From Nonomuraea turkmeniaca (GTDB lineage: Bacteria; Actinomycetota; Actinomycetes; Streptosporangiales; Streptosporangiaceae), in NCBI RefSeq assembly GCF_005889735.1, contig NZ_VCKY01000037.1, positions 1 to 58,134 of the forward strand: 58,134 nt of DNA. The letters are read 5' to 3'. Numbering within the stretch: the first letter of the stretch is position 1; the number at the start of each line of letters is the position of its first letter. Under the pieces are notes generated by a model. It saw nothing but the letters and a program-made list of their open reading frames with translations, made no database searches and was not told the origin of the DNA. The translations under genes were made by a program, and so were the position numbers. Below are positions 41,011 through 48,900 of the stretch, piece by piece.

Positions 41011-41214
41011 TTACACGGCACGGTTTCTGAAGCGGACGAAGGCGCCGAAGAGCGCGCCTGCCACGACGGCCACGATGCCCATCGCCAGGCCGCGCTGCTG
41101 GGTCATGAGGGCCGACATGATCGTGGTGGCGAGCACGCACAGGACGCCCCGGCCACATCCCATCGGCCAACCTGGTCGGTGGCGTCCGTCCGCAGCATGT
41201 GCTCGCTCCTCCAC
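41011..41214 (-). CDS. Hypothetical small membrane protein
   Basis: A 67-codon frame ending in a hydrophobic helix and basic tail: GLAMGIVAVVAGALFGAFVR followed by FRNRAV, preceded by a second hydrophobic patch CVLATTIMSALM. The tail looks like a genuine membrane anchor, but the N-terminal part is ordinary high-GC shadow sequence. It could be a small membrane protein or a remnant. Nothing of function can be said. Confidence 0.3.
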   Translation of the reverse strand: MEERAHAADGRHRPGWPMGCGRGVLCVLATTIMSALMTQQRGLAMGIVAVVAGALFGAFVRFRNRAV

Positions 41215-41263
41215 GTCGATGCCGGCCCTTGTCAGGAAGGCGTTCCATCCCGTTCCATTTGAG

Positions 41264-41279
41264 TTCAGTACGTACTAAA
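41264..41279. promoter_or_regulatory. Operator candidate of the MarR-like regulator
   Basis: TTCAGTACGTACTAAA is a near-perfect palindrome with a perfect core AGTACGTACT (41267-41276), ending 10 bases before the regulator's ATG. The position suggests autoregulation. Confidence 0.6.
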
Positions 41280-41289
41280 CTGATTGACG

Positions 41290-41760
41290 ATGGATGAACA
41301 ACGTAGGGATGAAGAGCTGCTGGCCTGGGTGGAGCGGGTCGCGGCGTTCTTCGCCAAGAACAACGGGCTGCCGTTGATCACGGGGCGGGTGCTGGGCTGG
41401 CTGATGGTCTGCGACCCGCCGGAGCAGACCGCCGCGCAGATCGCGGCGGCGATCGGCGCGAGCAAGGGGTCGCTGAGCACGGCGGTGCGGGTGCTGGAGG
41501 CCGGCGGGTTCGTGCGTACGGTGACCAGGCCTGCCGAGCGGGGCGTGCGCCTGCGGGTCGTGGACGACGTCTGGGAGCGGGTCGCGCGGCGCAAGCTGGA
41601 GGCGCTGGGCCAGTTCAGCGGGATCACCGCCGACGGGCTGGAGATCCTGCGTGACGACCCCGCGCGGGCCGGCCGGGTGCGCGACGCCCACCGGTTGTTC
41701 GCCTGGCTGGAGCGCGAGATCCCGCCGCTCTTCCAGCGCTGGGAGGAGGATTCGTCGTGA
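41290..41760 (+). CDS. GbsR/MarR-family transcriptional regulator
   Basis: A 156-residue winged-helix regulator: ELLAWVERVAAFFAKNNGLP, LITGRVLGWLMVCDPPEQTA, the recognition part AAQIAAAIGASKGSLSTAVR and VLEAGGFVRTVTRPAERGVR. This is the GbsR-like subgroup of MarR proteins. ATG 41290 was preferred to a TTG at 41284. It overlaps the alpha/beta hydrolase by 4 bases and a palindrome precedes it, so the two genes are probably one autoregulated operon. Confidence 0.9.
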   Translation: MDEQRRDEELLAWVERVAAFFAKNNGLPLITGRVLGWLMVCDPPEQTAAQIAAAIGASKGSLSTAVRVLEAGGFVRTVTRPAERGVRLRVVDDVWERVARRKLEALGQFSGITADGLEILRDDPARAGRVRDAHRLFAWLEREIPPLFQRWEEDSS

Positions 41761-42791
41761 CAGGGGAACGTAACCCGTACGAGGGCGGGCAGGCGCCCAT
41801 CAAGATCCGGAAGGTGCGGCGGGCGGGGTTCACGGAGCGGGAGTTCGACACCGGCACGGTGCGGATCAACTACGCCGTGGGCCCGGACAACGGGCCGCCG
41901 CTGGTGCTCGTGCCCGCCCAGACCGGCACCTGGCAGAGCTACCAGCGGGTCATGCCCGCGCTGTCGGCCCGGTTCCAGGTGTACGCGGTCGACGTGCGCG
42001 GCCACGGCAGGTCCACCTGGACGCCGGGCGACTACTGCTGGCGCAGCCTCGGCGAGGACATGCGCGCGTTCCTGCGGGGCGTGGTCGGGCGGCCGGCGAT
42101 CGTGGCGGGCAACTCCTCGGGCGGGATCATCGCGTTGTGGTGCGCGGCCAACGCGCCCGAGCTCGTCTCCGCCATCGTGTTGGAGGACGCTCCCGTGTTC
42201 TCGGCGGAGCTGCCCCGGTTCAAGGAGCACGATCGGTACGTCTACCAAGGCCTGGAGCACGCCGCGTCGGTGCTGGGTGACCTGGACCGCCGAGATCTGG
42301 CCGACTACCTCAGAGGCGTCACCAAGCCGGAGCCCGACGGGTCCGAGCGCAGGGTCCCCGAGTGGTTCCTCAACTACCTTTCCCGGCGGATCTCGAAATT
42401 TCAGCACAACCACCCCGGGGAGCCGGTCGACCTGCGATTCATGCCGCTGGCCGCCCGGGTCATGTTCATGTCACTGTCGATGTTCGACCCGGACTTCGCG
42501 CGCGCGTTCGTGGACGGCCGCATGTACGAGGGCTTGGACCACGCCGAGGCGCTCGCCCGCGTCCGCTGCCCGCTGCTCCTCATCCACGCCGACTGGTTCC
42601 GGGATCCCCGCCGCGGCCTGGTGGGCGCCTTGGACGACCAGGACGCCGCCCGGATCATGGAGCTGGTCCCGCACGCCCGCTACCTGCGCGTCCACGCCAA
42701 CCATGTGCTGCACTTCTTCAAGCCCGCCCAGTACGTGCGGGCACTCGACGAGTTCAAGGACACGATCGAGAGCATTACCGCGCCGAGCTGA
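41757..42791 (+). CDS. Alpha/beta hydrolase
   Basis: A 344-residue hydrolase. The oxyanion strand is PPLVLVPAQTGTWQSYQRVM, then VYAVDVRGHGRSTWTPGDYC; the nucleophile elbow is IVAGNSSGGIIALWCAANAP (Gly-Asn-Ser-Ser-Gly). LLLIHADWFRD provides a candidate acid region and YLRVHANHVLHFFKP the catalytic His. Esterase, epoxide hydrolase or haloalkane activity cannot be told apart. Coupled to the MarR-like gene upstream, which likely senses its substrate or product. Confidence 0.9.
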   Translation: MTGERNPYEGGQAPIKIRKVRRAGFTEREFDTGTVRINYAVGPDNGPPLVLVPAQTGTWQSYQRVMPALSARFQVYAVDVRGHGRSTWTPGDYCWRSLGEDMRAFLRGVVGRPAIVAGNSSGGIIALWCAANAPELVSAIVLEDAPVFSAELPRFKEHDRYVYQGLEHAASVLGDLDRRDLADYLRGVTKPEPDGSERRVPEWFLNYLSRRISKFQHNHPGEPVDLRFMPLAARVMFMSLSMFDPDFARAFVDGRMYEGLDHAEALARVRCPLLLIHADWFRDPRRGLVGALDDQDAARIMELVPHARYLRVHANHVLHFFKPAQYVRALDEFKDTIESITAPS

Positions 42792-42850
42792 CTCCCTTCC
42801 CTGCCCGCCGCGGCGCGGAAACCGTCGGTGCTCGCGGGCACACTCAGGGT

Positions 42851-42967
42851 ATGCCCGACGTCCTCGACCACGGCAAGACGGTGGAGCAGGGCGATCACCA
42901 GACACTGATGTCGGTCAACGGCCTCTACGCGGAGCTCTACACGCTCCAGGCGAGCGCATATCGATGA
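42851..42967 (+). pseudogene. ABC exporter ATPase, C-terminal remnant
   Basis: The frame ends in PDVLDHGKTVEQGDHQTLM and then GLYAELYTLQASAY before the stop. This is the typical end of multidrug/lipid ABC exporters (the I-x-V-L-x-x-G-x-I-V-E-x-G-x-H-x-x-L block and LYAxLYxxQ tail). Everything upstream is missing. Confidence 0.75.
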
Positions 42968-43222
42968 CGCGCCGCCGTGGTCAGGACTTCCGCTTCTTCC
43001 TGATCCGCTGGACGCCGCTGCCGGCGAGCACCAGGTCACGCTGGGAGGGCGGCGTGCGATGGCATGCCGCCGATCCGCTTCATCCGGGAGGCATGGTCTC
43101 GGGCGCGTCACCGGCGAGCAGGCGGCTCTCAAGCCACCGTCAAGTTCCCGAATCTCGGGTGAAAGCGGCCTGCCTTACACAAGTGGTGTCCCACTAGAGC
43201 CTCTCCTGAAAAGGACACCCCC
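42968..43222. other. Gene-free stretch before the secreted protein pair
   Basis: No gene recognised. The last 40 bases form the leader of the LGFP-like gene, with CTCTCCTGAAAAGGA ahead of its ATG; AAAGGA probably serves as the ribosome site. The upstream part shows nothing identifiable. Confidence 0.4.
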
Positions 43223-43819
43223 ATGGGCCGCACCACATCCCGTTCACTCACCGGTCTGGCCGCCGCCGTGGCGACGGCCGCCATCTGCCTCGCCGCACCG
43301 CAGGCCGCATCCGCCAGTAGCGCGTGTGACCCGTCGCTGGTCGCGCCCGCGGGCAGCCTCATCGGTGGTCTGTGGCGCTCCAACGGGGGCGAGACCAGCG
43401 TGTTCGGCTGCCCGGCCACCAAGGAGTTCGGCTACCCGGACAAGAAGGGCTCCTGGCAGCGCTTCCGCAACGGCAAGATCGTCTGGTCGCCCAACCTCGG
43501 CGGCGGTGCCCTGGTCCGCGTCTTCCAGAAGGGCGACAACATCGTCTTCAAGTGGAGCGGCCTGGGCCGTGACTGGGACTACTTCAACGTCCGCTGGAGC
43601 AAGGACGGCGGCAGGGCCACGCAGGTCCAGACGGGGCGGCTGACTCCGTGGAGCGGTCAATACCTGATGGCCCCGTACGTCCAGGGTGGCGTCGGCACCA
43701 CGACCAACGGCCACGAGGTCAACAAGTTCGCCTTCATCGTCCAGGGCTGCGACAAGACCACCTTCGGCTCGGACTGCGGCCCGTGGGGCATTCCCACCTC
43801 CATCAGCCTCGCCCACTGA
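43223..43819 (+). CDS. Secreted LGFP-repeat-like protein
   Basis: A 198-residue exported protein: signal peptide TGLAAAVATAAICLAAPQAA, then GGLWRSNGGETSVFGCPATK and GSWQRFRNGKIVWSPNLGG. This resembles one LGFP-type repeat (x-G-x-P-x-x-x-E...YQRFxNGxIxWxP), a motif of actinobacterial cell-wall-associated proteins. The remainder, KWSGLGRDWDYFNVRWSKDG and TTFGSDCGPWGIP, is unfamiliar. Four Cys in the mature part could form disulfides. Followed after 34 bases by another small secreted protein; probably co-transcribed. Confidence 0.72.
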   Translation: MGRTTSRSLTGLAAAVATAAICLAAPQAASASSACDPSLVAPAGSLIGGLWRSNGGETSVFGCPATKEFGYPDKKGSWQRFRNGKIVWSPNLGGGALVRVFQKGDNIVFKWSGLGRDWDYFNVRWSKDGGRATQVQTGRLTPWSGQYLMAPYVQGGVGTTTNGHEVNKFAFIVQGCDKTTFGSDCGPWGIPTSISLAH

Positions 43820-43853
43820 TCCCGGCCCGACAGACTTCAACAAGGAGACACAG

Positions 43854-44372
43854 ATGAGCAACGGTTCACGTGCCCTGATCGGGATCACTGCGGCAGTGGT
43901 CCTGACGATGGCCGCGATGCCCGCCGCATCGGCGGCCGCCGCTTCCGATGCCGGTTCGCCGCAGGCGCGGCCGGGCACCGCCGGGCCGGCCTGGGGCCCG
44001 TACTACTCGCCCGGCGCCAAGAGGGCCAAGGCGCTCGGCAGGATCACCGCGACCGGCGAGGACCACGAGGTCATCCCATCCGCGGCCACGCTGACCGTCT
44101 CCGGCAAGGTCACCGACCTGACCCGTGCCTCCACCTGCGGGTGGGCGGTCTTCGGCATCGCCACGGTGAACTCGGCCGGCAACAAGGTGACCTGGAAGCA
44201 GCGCCACGTCCGCACCTGCGCCTACCGCACGCCCAAGACGTTCTCCTTCACCTACCACCGGGTGTACCAGGTGGACCTGAAGGTCTGCGCCGAAGGCCGG
44301 GCGGCCGGACCGTCCATCCAGTGCACTGCCGGCAACCCTGCCTGGAAGACCCTCTACATCTCCCCGCACTGA
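43854..44372 (+). CDS. Small secreted protein of unknown function
   Basis: A 172-residue exported protein. Signal peptide LIGITAAVVLTMAAMPAASA, then a beta-rich mature part with four Cys: TRASTCGWAVFGIATVNSAG, RHVRTCAYRTPKTFSFTYHR, DLKVCAEGRAAGPSIQC. Alternating strands suggest an immunoglobulin- or lectin-like sandwich. No family recognised. AAGGAG sits 7 bases before the ATG. Probably in one transcript with the LGFP-like gene; two strong hairpins follow. Confidence 0.75.
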   Translation: MSNGSRALIGITAAVVLTMAAMPAASAAAASDAGSPQARPGTAGPAWGPYYSPGAKRAKALGRITATGEDHEVIPSAATLTVSGKVTDLTRASTCGWAVFGIATVNSAGNKVTWKQRHVRTCAYRTPKTFSFTYHRVYQVDLKVCAEGRAAGPSIQCTAGNPAWKTLYISPH

Positions 44373-44400
44373 CGACCAGGAAGACCTCGCCTTCATCGCT

Positions 44401-44438
44401 GACCGCTTTCGCCGAGCGAAACCTCGGCGAAAGCGGTC
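44401..44438 (+). terminator. First hairpin after the secreted protein pair
   Basis: A perfect 15-base stem, GACCGCTTTCGCCGA (44401-44415) and its complement (44424-44438), with an 8-base loop. Confidence 0.65.
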
Positions 44439-44463
44439 CGGCGGTAGCCGGGGCGAGCAGACC

Positions 44464-44499
44464 AGGCGGGCCTGCCCGGGGCACCGGGCAGGCCCGCCT
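44464..44499 (+). terminator. Second hairpin, strong terminator
   Basis: A perfect 16-base stem AGGCGGGCCTGCCCGG (44464-44479), loop GGCA, complement 44484-44499, followed by TTTG. Tandem with the preceding hairpin it should insulate the kinase gene downstream. Confidence 0.82.
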
Positions 44500-44653
44500 T
44501 TGCCTCTGCCCGAACTCTGCGAATTGTCACTACAATCTGGCGCAGCGCCCCGCCGCAGCGCCCCGCCGCAGCGCCCGCCGCAACGGCCCGGCGTGATCCT
44601 GGAGGAGCACGGCGTGCCGGTGGCAGCTCGCCCCAACGTGCGTGGAGGAGCCC

Positions 44654-46216
44654 ATGCCCGCTGGCCCGCTGGAGCCAGGAGATCCACGTGTGCTCGGAGT
44701 GTTCCAGGTCGTCGCGCGCCTGGGCGAGGGCGGGCAGGGGATCGTCTACGAGGGGCGGAGCCCGTCCGGCGACCGCGTCGCGATCAAGGTCCTCAGAGGT
44801 GGCACCGACCCTGACACCCGCCGCCGGCTGGCCAGGGAGCTGGAGTCGGCCCGCCGGGTGGCTCCCTTCTGCACGGCTCGCGTGCTGGAGGCCGAGCCCG
44901 ACAGGCCCGCCCCGTACGTGGTGAGCGAGTTCGTCGCGGGCCCGTCGCTGCAGGAGCGGGTGCGCGCGGGCGGCCCGCTGCGGAACGGCGACCTTGAGCG
45001 GCTGGCAGTCGGCACGGCCTGCGCCCTCGCGGCCATCCACGGCGCCGGAGTCGTTCATCGGGACTTCAAACCCGCCAACGTGCTGCTCGGACCCGACGGG
45101 CCTCGCGTCGTCGACTTCGGCATCGCCCGGCCACTCGACGCCAGCACGGCACCCTCGACGATGTCGGGCACCCCGCCGTACATGGCGCCCGAGCAGCTCA
45201 AGGGAGAACACGCGTCTCCTGCGGCCGACGTTTTCGCCTGGGCCGCGACCATGGTCTACGCCGCGACCGGCCGGGCGCCGTTCGGCAGCGACACCGTCGC
45301 CGCCGTCTTCCACCGCATTCTCACCCAGGAGCCCGACCTGTCGGGCATCCCGCAGAGCCTGCGCGAGACCCTGGTCGCCTGCCTGTCGAAGGATCCCCGG
45401 AGCCGCCCCTCTGCTCGGTCGCTCCTGATCCGGCTGGTCGACCCCGGCGCCCTTACCGTCACGGTGCCCGACGTCGGCCCGGTCCCCAGCGCGTACGTCC
45501 CGCCGAACTGGCCCGGCCCCGGCGCGACCAAAGTGCTCCCGACCGAGCCCGCGCCTGGCCCGGGCCTCCTGCCCGTGGACGGACCGACGGTGCCGGCTCC
45601 CCCTCCGGCGGCGCCTCTTGGCGGCGCCGGCAGCTGGGGGCAGGACACCTTCTCCGCGTCGCCGCACGGCGAACGGGGCATCCGGCGGAGGATCCGGCCG
45701 GCCATGCCGTTGATCGCCGTCACCGTCGCGGCTCTCGCAACGGCCGGCGTGCTGTACGCGAGGGGGGCGATCGGCAGCCCGGCCGCAGGCGACGGGGCGA
45801 CGACACAGGCGACATCTGACACGTCCGCCTCCCGACCGGCCTCGACGCCATCGCCAGCCCGGGAATCGGCCTCTGGATCGACCACGGCGCCGGCCCCGGT
45901 CGGGGTCCCCGAAGCCTTCGCTGGGACCTGGACAGGGCAGGTCCACTCACAGGACGACCGCAAGAAGGGCGTCGATGTCAGGATTACCCTGACGGGCGGG
46001 CAGAGCACCGGGACGTGGGTGGACGGCGACTGCGAACAGCAGGCCACGCTGACCCGCCTCAGGAGCGCCACCGTGCTCGAGATGACCGTGGCGCAGCGAG
46101 ATCGGTGCGTGGGCGGAGACATGACCCTCACGCTGGATGATCCCGGGACGCTGGTGGTCGTGCGGCAGGAGGGCGCAAGCTCGCTGGAATATCACGGGCG
46201 CCTGCGCCGCTCCTGA
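44654..46216 (+). CDS. Membrane Ser/Thr protein kinase with AGxWTG-type extracellular domain
   Basis: A 520-residue PknB-like kinase. Motifs: glycine loop RLGEGGQGIVYEG, VAIKVLR, catalytic loop HRDFKPANVLL, metal loop VVDFGIARPLD, activation segment STAPSTMSGTPPYMAPEQLK, DVFAWAATMVYAATG. A proline-rich linker, one membrane helix (MPLIAVTVAALATAGVLYA) and an outer domain of about 100 residues beginning FAGTWTGQVHSQDDRKKGV follow. The outer domain shares its AG-x-WTG start and size with the atypical kinase at 18107-19492, suggesting a common sensor fold. ATG 44654 is preceded by GGAGGAG; an in-frame GTG 12 bases earlier is the ribosome site itself. Convergent with the lipoprotein gene, 4 bases apart. 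Confidence 0.93.
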   Translation: MPAGPLEPGDPRVLGVFQVVARLGEGGQGIVYEGRSPSGDRVAIKVLRGGTDPDTRRRLARELESARRVAPFCTARVLEAEPDRPAPYVVSEFVAGPSLQERVRAGGPLRNGDLERLAVGTACALAAIHGAGVVHRDFKPANVLLGPDGPRVVDFGIARPLDASTAPSTMSGTPPYMAPEQLKGEHASPAADVFAWAATMVYAATGRAPFGSDTVAAVFHRILTQEPDLSGIPQSLRETLVACLSKDPRSRPSARSLLIRLVDPGALTVTVPDVGPVPSAYVPPNWPGPGATKVLPTEPAPGPGLLPVDGPTVPAPPPAAPLGGAGSWGQDTFSASPHGERGIRRRIRPAMPLIAVTVAALATAGVLYARGAIGSPAAGDGATTQATSDTSASRPASTPSPARESASGSTTAPAPVGVPEAFAGTWTGQVHSQDDRKKGVDVRITLTGGQSTGTWVDGDCEQQATLTRLRSATVLEMTVAQRDRCVGGDMTLTLDDPGTLVVVRQEGASSLEYHGRLRRS

Positions 46217-46220
46217 CCGT

Positions 46221-47123
46221 TCAGCCGGCGCGCGCGATCTGGAAGGAGTACGCCCCGGTCTTCGCCTCGCCCGACCTGACAACCAGCGCGTAGCGTCCGT
46301 CCCCGTTCGAGAGCGGGATGTCGGACTCGTAGCCGCACAGCGGGATAGGCTGCCGGGCGTTGGCGACGCTCGTTTCCGCGGCGTCGTACAGCTCCAGCTG
46401 GATGGCCGTGCATGCGCCCGCGCCCCCGAGGACCTTGATGGCTGTCGCGCCGTCCGAGGCGAACTCGAAGCGGTCGATGCGTCCGGGGACGTCCAGCCGC
46501 CCGGCCCCGGCGGGGCTGCCCTCACCGATCTTCATGCCGATCGCCACGGGGAACGTCCGGACCTTGACGGTCGCGATCCGGAAGCTGTATGACCCGATGA
46601 CGTTCGTGTTCCCCCAGACCTCCAGCCGGTGCCCGCCCGCCTTGGTCAGCTTGAAGATCGAGGTGCCGAAACTGAGCGCGACGCTGGACGGGCCCAGAGG
46701 CTCGCCGTCGACTTCGGAGAACACCTGTAACTGGATGTCGTCGCCCTGCATGTCGGTGACGTAGAACTCCCTGGCATCGCCCAAGTCCATGGTGAACTTG
46801 TCCTTCTGCCCCGCGCGGGTCAACTCGGCCGAGACCGTGCTGCCGTCGGTCAGGGCGCCTCCCGGCTCGACCGCCGCCGGGGACTGGCCGGTCTCGGCCC
46901 GGGCCGGCGCGCTCTCGGTCGCGGCGGGCGCGCTGTCGGCCTGAGCGGGTGTGCTCTCCCTGGGCGCGGCTGTCGCGCTGCTCGTCACGGGCGCGGGAGC
47001 GGTGTCGGCACCCCGTGTCGCACCCCCTCCGAGGCCGCATCCTGCGAGCGCGACCAGTGTGAGGATGAGGACGGCACTGTACCGACCGGGTGCGACTCGG
47101 CGCACCGCAGGGAGATTTGTCAT
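46221..47123 (-). CDS. Lipoprotein of unknown function
   Basis: A 300-residue exported lipoprotein: signal SAVLILTLVALAGC with lipobox, an Ala/Pro/Thr/Ser-rich linker (residues about 35-85), then two beta-rich modules of similar type. Their strands include DKFTMDLGDAREFYVTDMQG, GSYSFRIATVKVRTFPVAIG, IDRFEFASDGATAIKVLG and GRYALVVRSGEAKTGAYSFQ, reminiscent of pre-peptidase C-terminal or other beta-sandwich modules. Both modules end in a (G/T)xYSF(R/Q)IA strand, so an internal duplication is likely. Function unknown. Confidence 0.8.
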   Translation of the reverse strand: MTNLPAVRRVAPGRYSAVLILTLVALAGCGLGGGATRGADTAPAPVTSSATAAPRESTPAQADSAPAATESAPARAETGQSPAAVEPGGALTDGSTVSAELTRAGQKDKFTMDLGDAREFYVTDMQGDDIQLQVFSEVDGEPLGPSSVALSFGTSIFKLTKAGGHRLEVWGNTNVIGSYSFRIATVKVRTFPVAIGMKIGEGSPAGAGRLDVPGRIDRFEFASDGATAIKVLGGAGACTAIQLELYDAAETSVANARQPIPLCGYESDIPLSNGDGRYALVVRSGEAKTGAYSFQIARAG

Positions 47124-47265
47124 GTCAAGCCATTCTTCGGAGTGCGCTTACAAGCCGATTGCCGGCAACTATCCCAGCTCTGGACGGCCGTGGCCGGAGT
47201 TCCCGCTTCCGCACGGTCATGAGGTGAAGGTGCGTCGCGGATCGCGCGGCCGGCCTGGATCCGGC

Positions 47266-47697
47266 TCAGCAGTGTTTGCCCAGCGACATGCGCTTGACCA
47301 GGTCGAACAGGTCTGGGTCGAACTGCCCCTTGGCGATCCAGCGATAGGTTCGCCGATCGTGCAGGTTCTTGACGAACTTGGTGCTGGTGCTCCCGTACAC
47401 CTGGATGTCGCCGAGCAGGGCGCCGCGGCTGTCCTTCATGTGCGCCCACATCAGCCAGGCGTCGTCGTCGTCCAGGCTGGAGACTGTGGCGTCCAGACGT
47501 GCCGTGCCGTTGGAATAGAGCGTCCACGTCGCACCGGGCTCGATCGTGCATGACCCGGCCGACATGAAGCCGCGCCAGATGAACGTCTTCTGCTCCAGAG
47601 TGGCCGCGTTCGCCGTCGCGGTGGCCGGGAGCACCGTGCCGAGGGTGAGGGCGGCCATGGTCGCGACTACCCCTGTGATCTTGCGGATGCTTTTCAC
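47266..47697 (-). CDS. Small secreted protein (DUF6294-like)
   Basis: A 143-residue exported protein: signal peptide ITGVVATMAALTLGTVLPA, then FIWRGFMSAGSCTIEPGATW, TARLDATVSSLDDDDAWLMW and ARGEN-unlike tail GQFDPDLFDLVKRMSLGKHC. The F-x-W...CTI...GA-x-W-T-L plus terminal Cys pattern is one I associate with DUF6294-type actinobacterial proteins, without certainty. Two Cys probably pair. Monocistronic. Confidence 0.7.
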   Translation of the reverse strand: MKSIRKITGVVATMAALTLGTVLPATATANAATLEQKTFIWRGFMSAGSCTIEPGATWTLYSNGTARLDATVSSLDDDDAWLMWAHMKDSRGALLGDIQVYGSTSTKFVKNLHDRRTYRWIAKGQFDPDLFDLVKRMSLGKHC

Positions 47698-48008
47698 GAG
47701 CTCTCTCCCTAGACTCTCGCTCGATCTCGCGGGCTTCGTTGGATCACAGTCAAGGGCGAGCCGCCTTCACACGCCTTGCTTCCTGCTGTCCATCCGCACC
47801 GCAACCGGCATGCAAGCGACATCGTCGAAGAGGTCATCGCGGGGAGAAGTGGCATCCGACGCCTTGGGCTGCGTCGCCGCTACGGTCAAGCTCGGCCGCT
47901 GATCGGCGGCATGGCACAGCGGCCGGCCCCGCTATGTCGCGGGGCCGGCCGGGGGCTGGCGGCGGGGCTGGTCACCGCCCTGCGGTCACGTGCGTCACCG
48001 CCCTGCGG
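47698..48008. other. Intergenic region with terminator and tandem repeat
   Basis: No gene was supported in these 311 bases. The right half carries the terminator of the sugar transporter operon and a tandem repeat, both listed separately. The left half probably holds the promoter of the DUF6294-like gene. Confidence 0.5.
47921..47950 (-). terminator. Terminator of the sugar ABC transporter operon
   Basis: A perfect 12-base stem GGCCGGCCCCGC (47921-47932), loop TATGTC, complement 47939-47950, 58 bases beyond the stop of the last transporter gene. Confidence 0.8.
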
Positions 48009-48012
48009 TCAC
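47971..48012. repeat. Tandem 23-bp repeat at the end of the permease gene
   Basis: GTCACCGCCCTGCGGTCAC occurs at 47971-47989 and again at 47994-48012, a period of 23 bases. The second copy includes the stop codon and the last residues of the permease, so a duplication extended out of the gene end. Confidence 0.8.
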
Positions 48013-48899
48013 TTGCCGAAGCCGGCGGTCAGGCCGGCCAGCAGCTGGCGGCGGCCCACCACATACAGGATCAGGATGGGCAGCGTGGTGAGGACGACGG
48101 AGGCGAGCACCGCCGGCACGTTGATGCTGTACTGGCCCTGGAAGCTCCACAGCGCCAGGGGCAGCGTGCGCTGCTCCGGGCTCTGCGTGAGGATCAGCGG
48201 CAGCAGGAAGCCGTTCCAGATCGTCAGCGCGTTGTAGATGGTCACCGTCACCACGGCCGGCTTGGTCAGCGGCAGCGCCAGGTGCCAGAGCGTGCTGACT
48301 TCGCTGGCGCCGTCCAGCCGCATCGACTCGAAGAGCTCCTTGGGCACGTCCCTGATGAAGTTCGCCAGGATCAGCACCGACAGCGGGATCGAGAACGCGA
48401 TCGACGGCAGGATCAGCGCCATGGGCGTGTCATAGAGGCCGAGCTTGATGATGATCAGGTAGATCGGGATGATCGTGGCCTGGTGCGGGATGGCCAGGCC
48501 CATGAGGAGCAGCGAGTTCGTCCAGCGCAGGAACCGCCCCCCGCCACTGCGGACGATCGCGTACGCCGCCATGAAGGACACCGCGACGGCGGGCACGACC
48601 GCGCCGACCGTCACGATGACGCTGTTGATGAAGTACCGGATGAAGCCCGCCTCGATGACCATCTGGTAGTTGGCCAGCGTGGGATTGGACGGCGGCACGA
48701 GAGGGTTCTCGATGTAGTAGTTGCTCTGCAACTTGAAGCTGGTGATGATGATCCAGTAGATCGGCACGATCACGATCGCCAGCCAGATCCAGGAGACCGT
48801 GCCGGCCACCCAGTTGGGGCGGCGGGTCACTCCTTTGAGGCCGGGACCGGCGTGCTCCGCCGCCATCCGCGAGGAGTCCTCGGTGAGGGTCGTCGCCAT
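48009..48899 (-). CDS. Carbohydrate ABC transporter permease (MalG/BxlG-like)
   Basis: A 296-residue CUT1-type permease with six helices: WIWLAIVIVPIYWIIITSFK at the N-terminus, YFINSVIVTVGAVVPAVAVS, and the coupling loop ELFESMRLDGASEVSTLWHL (EAA motif). AVVTVTIYNALTIWNGFLLP and the tail LYVVGRRQLLAGLTAGFGK follow. ATG 48899 lies 2 bases after the stop of the partner permease. It forms, with the next two genes, an oligosaccharide importer; no ATPase is encoded, so it uses a shared MsiK-like ATPase, as is usual in actinomycetes. Confidence 0.93.
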   Translation of the reverse strand: MATTLTEDSSRMAAEHAGPGLKGVTRRPNWVAGTVSWIWLAIVIVPIYWIIITSFKLQSNYYIENPLVPPSNPTLANYQMVIEAGFIRYFINSVIVTVGAVVPAVAVSFMAAYAIVRSGGGRFLRWTNSLLLMGLAIPHQATIIPIYLIIIKLGLYDTPMALILPSIAFSIPLSVLILANFIRDVPKELFESMRLDGASEVSTLWHLALPLTKPAVVTVTIYNALTIWNGFLLPLILTQSPEQRTLPLALWSFQGQYSINVPAVLASVVLTTLPILILYVVGRRQLLAGLTAGFGK

Positions 48900-48900
48900 G

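Noticed and set aside
39833..41021. Start of the beta-helix protein at 41021
   Set aside because: The first 63 codons cross the perfect palindrome and lack a ribosome site; the signal peptide begins at 40832 behind AGGAGCG.
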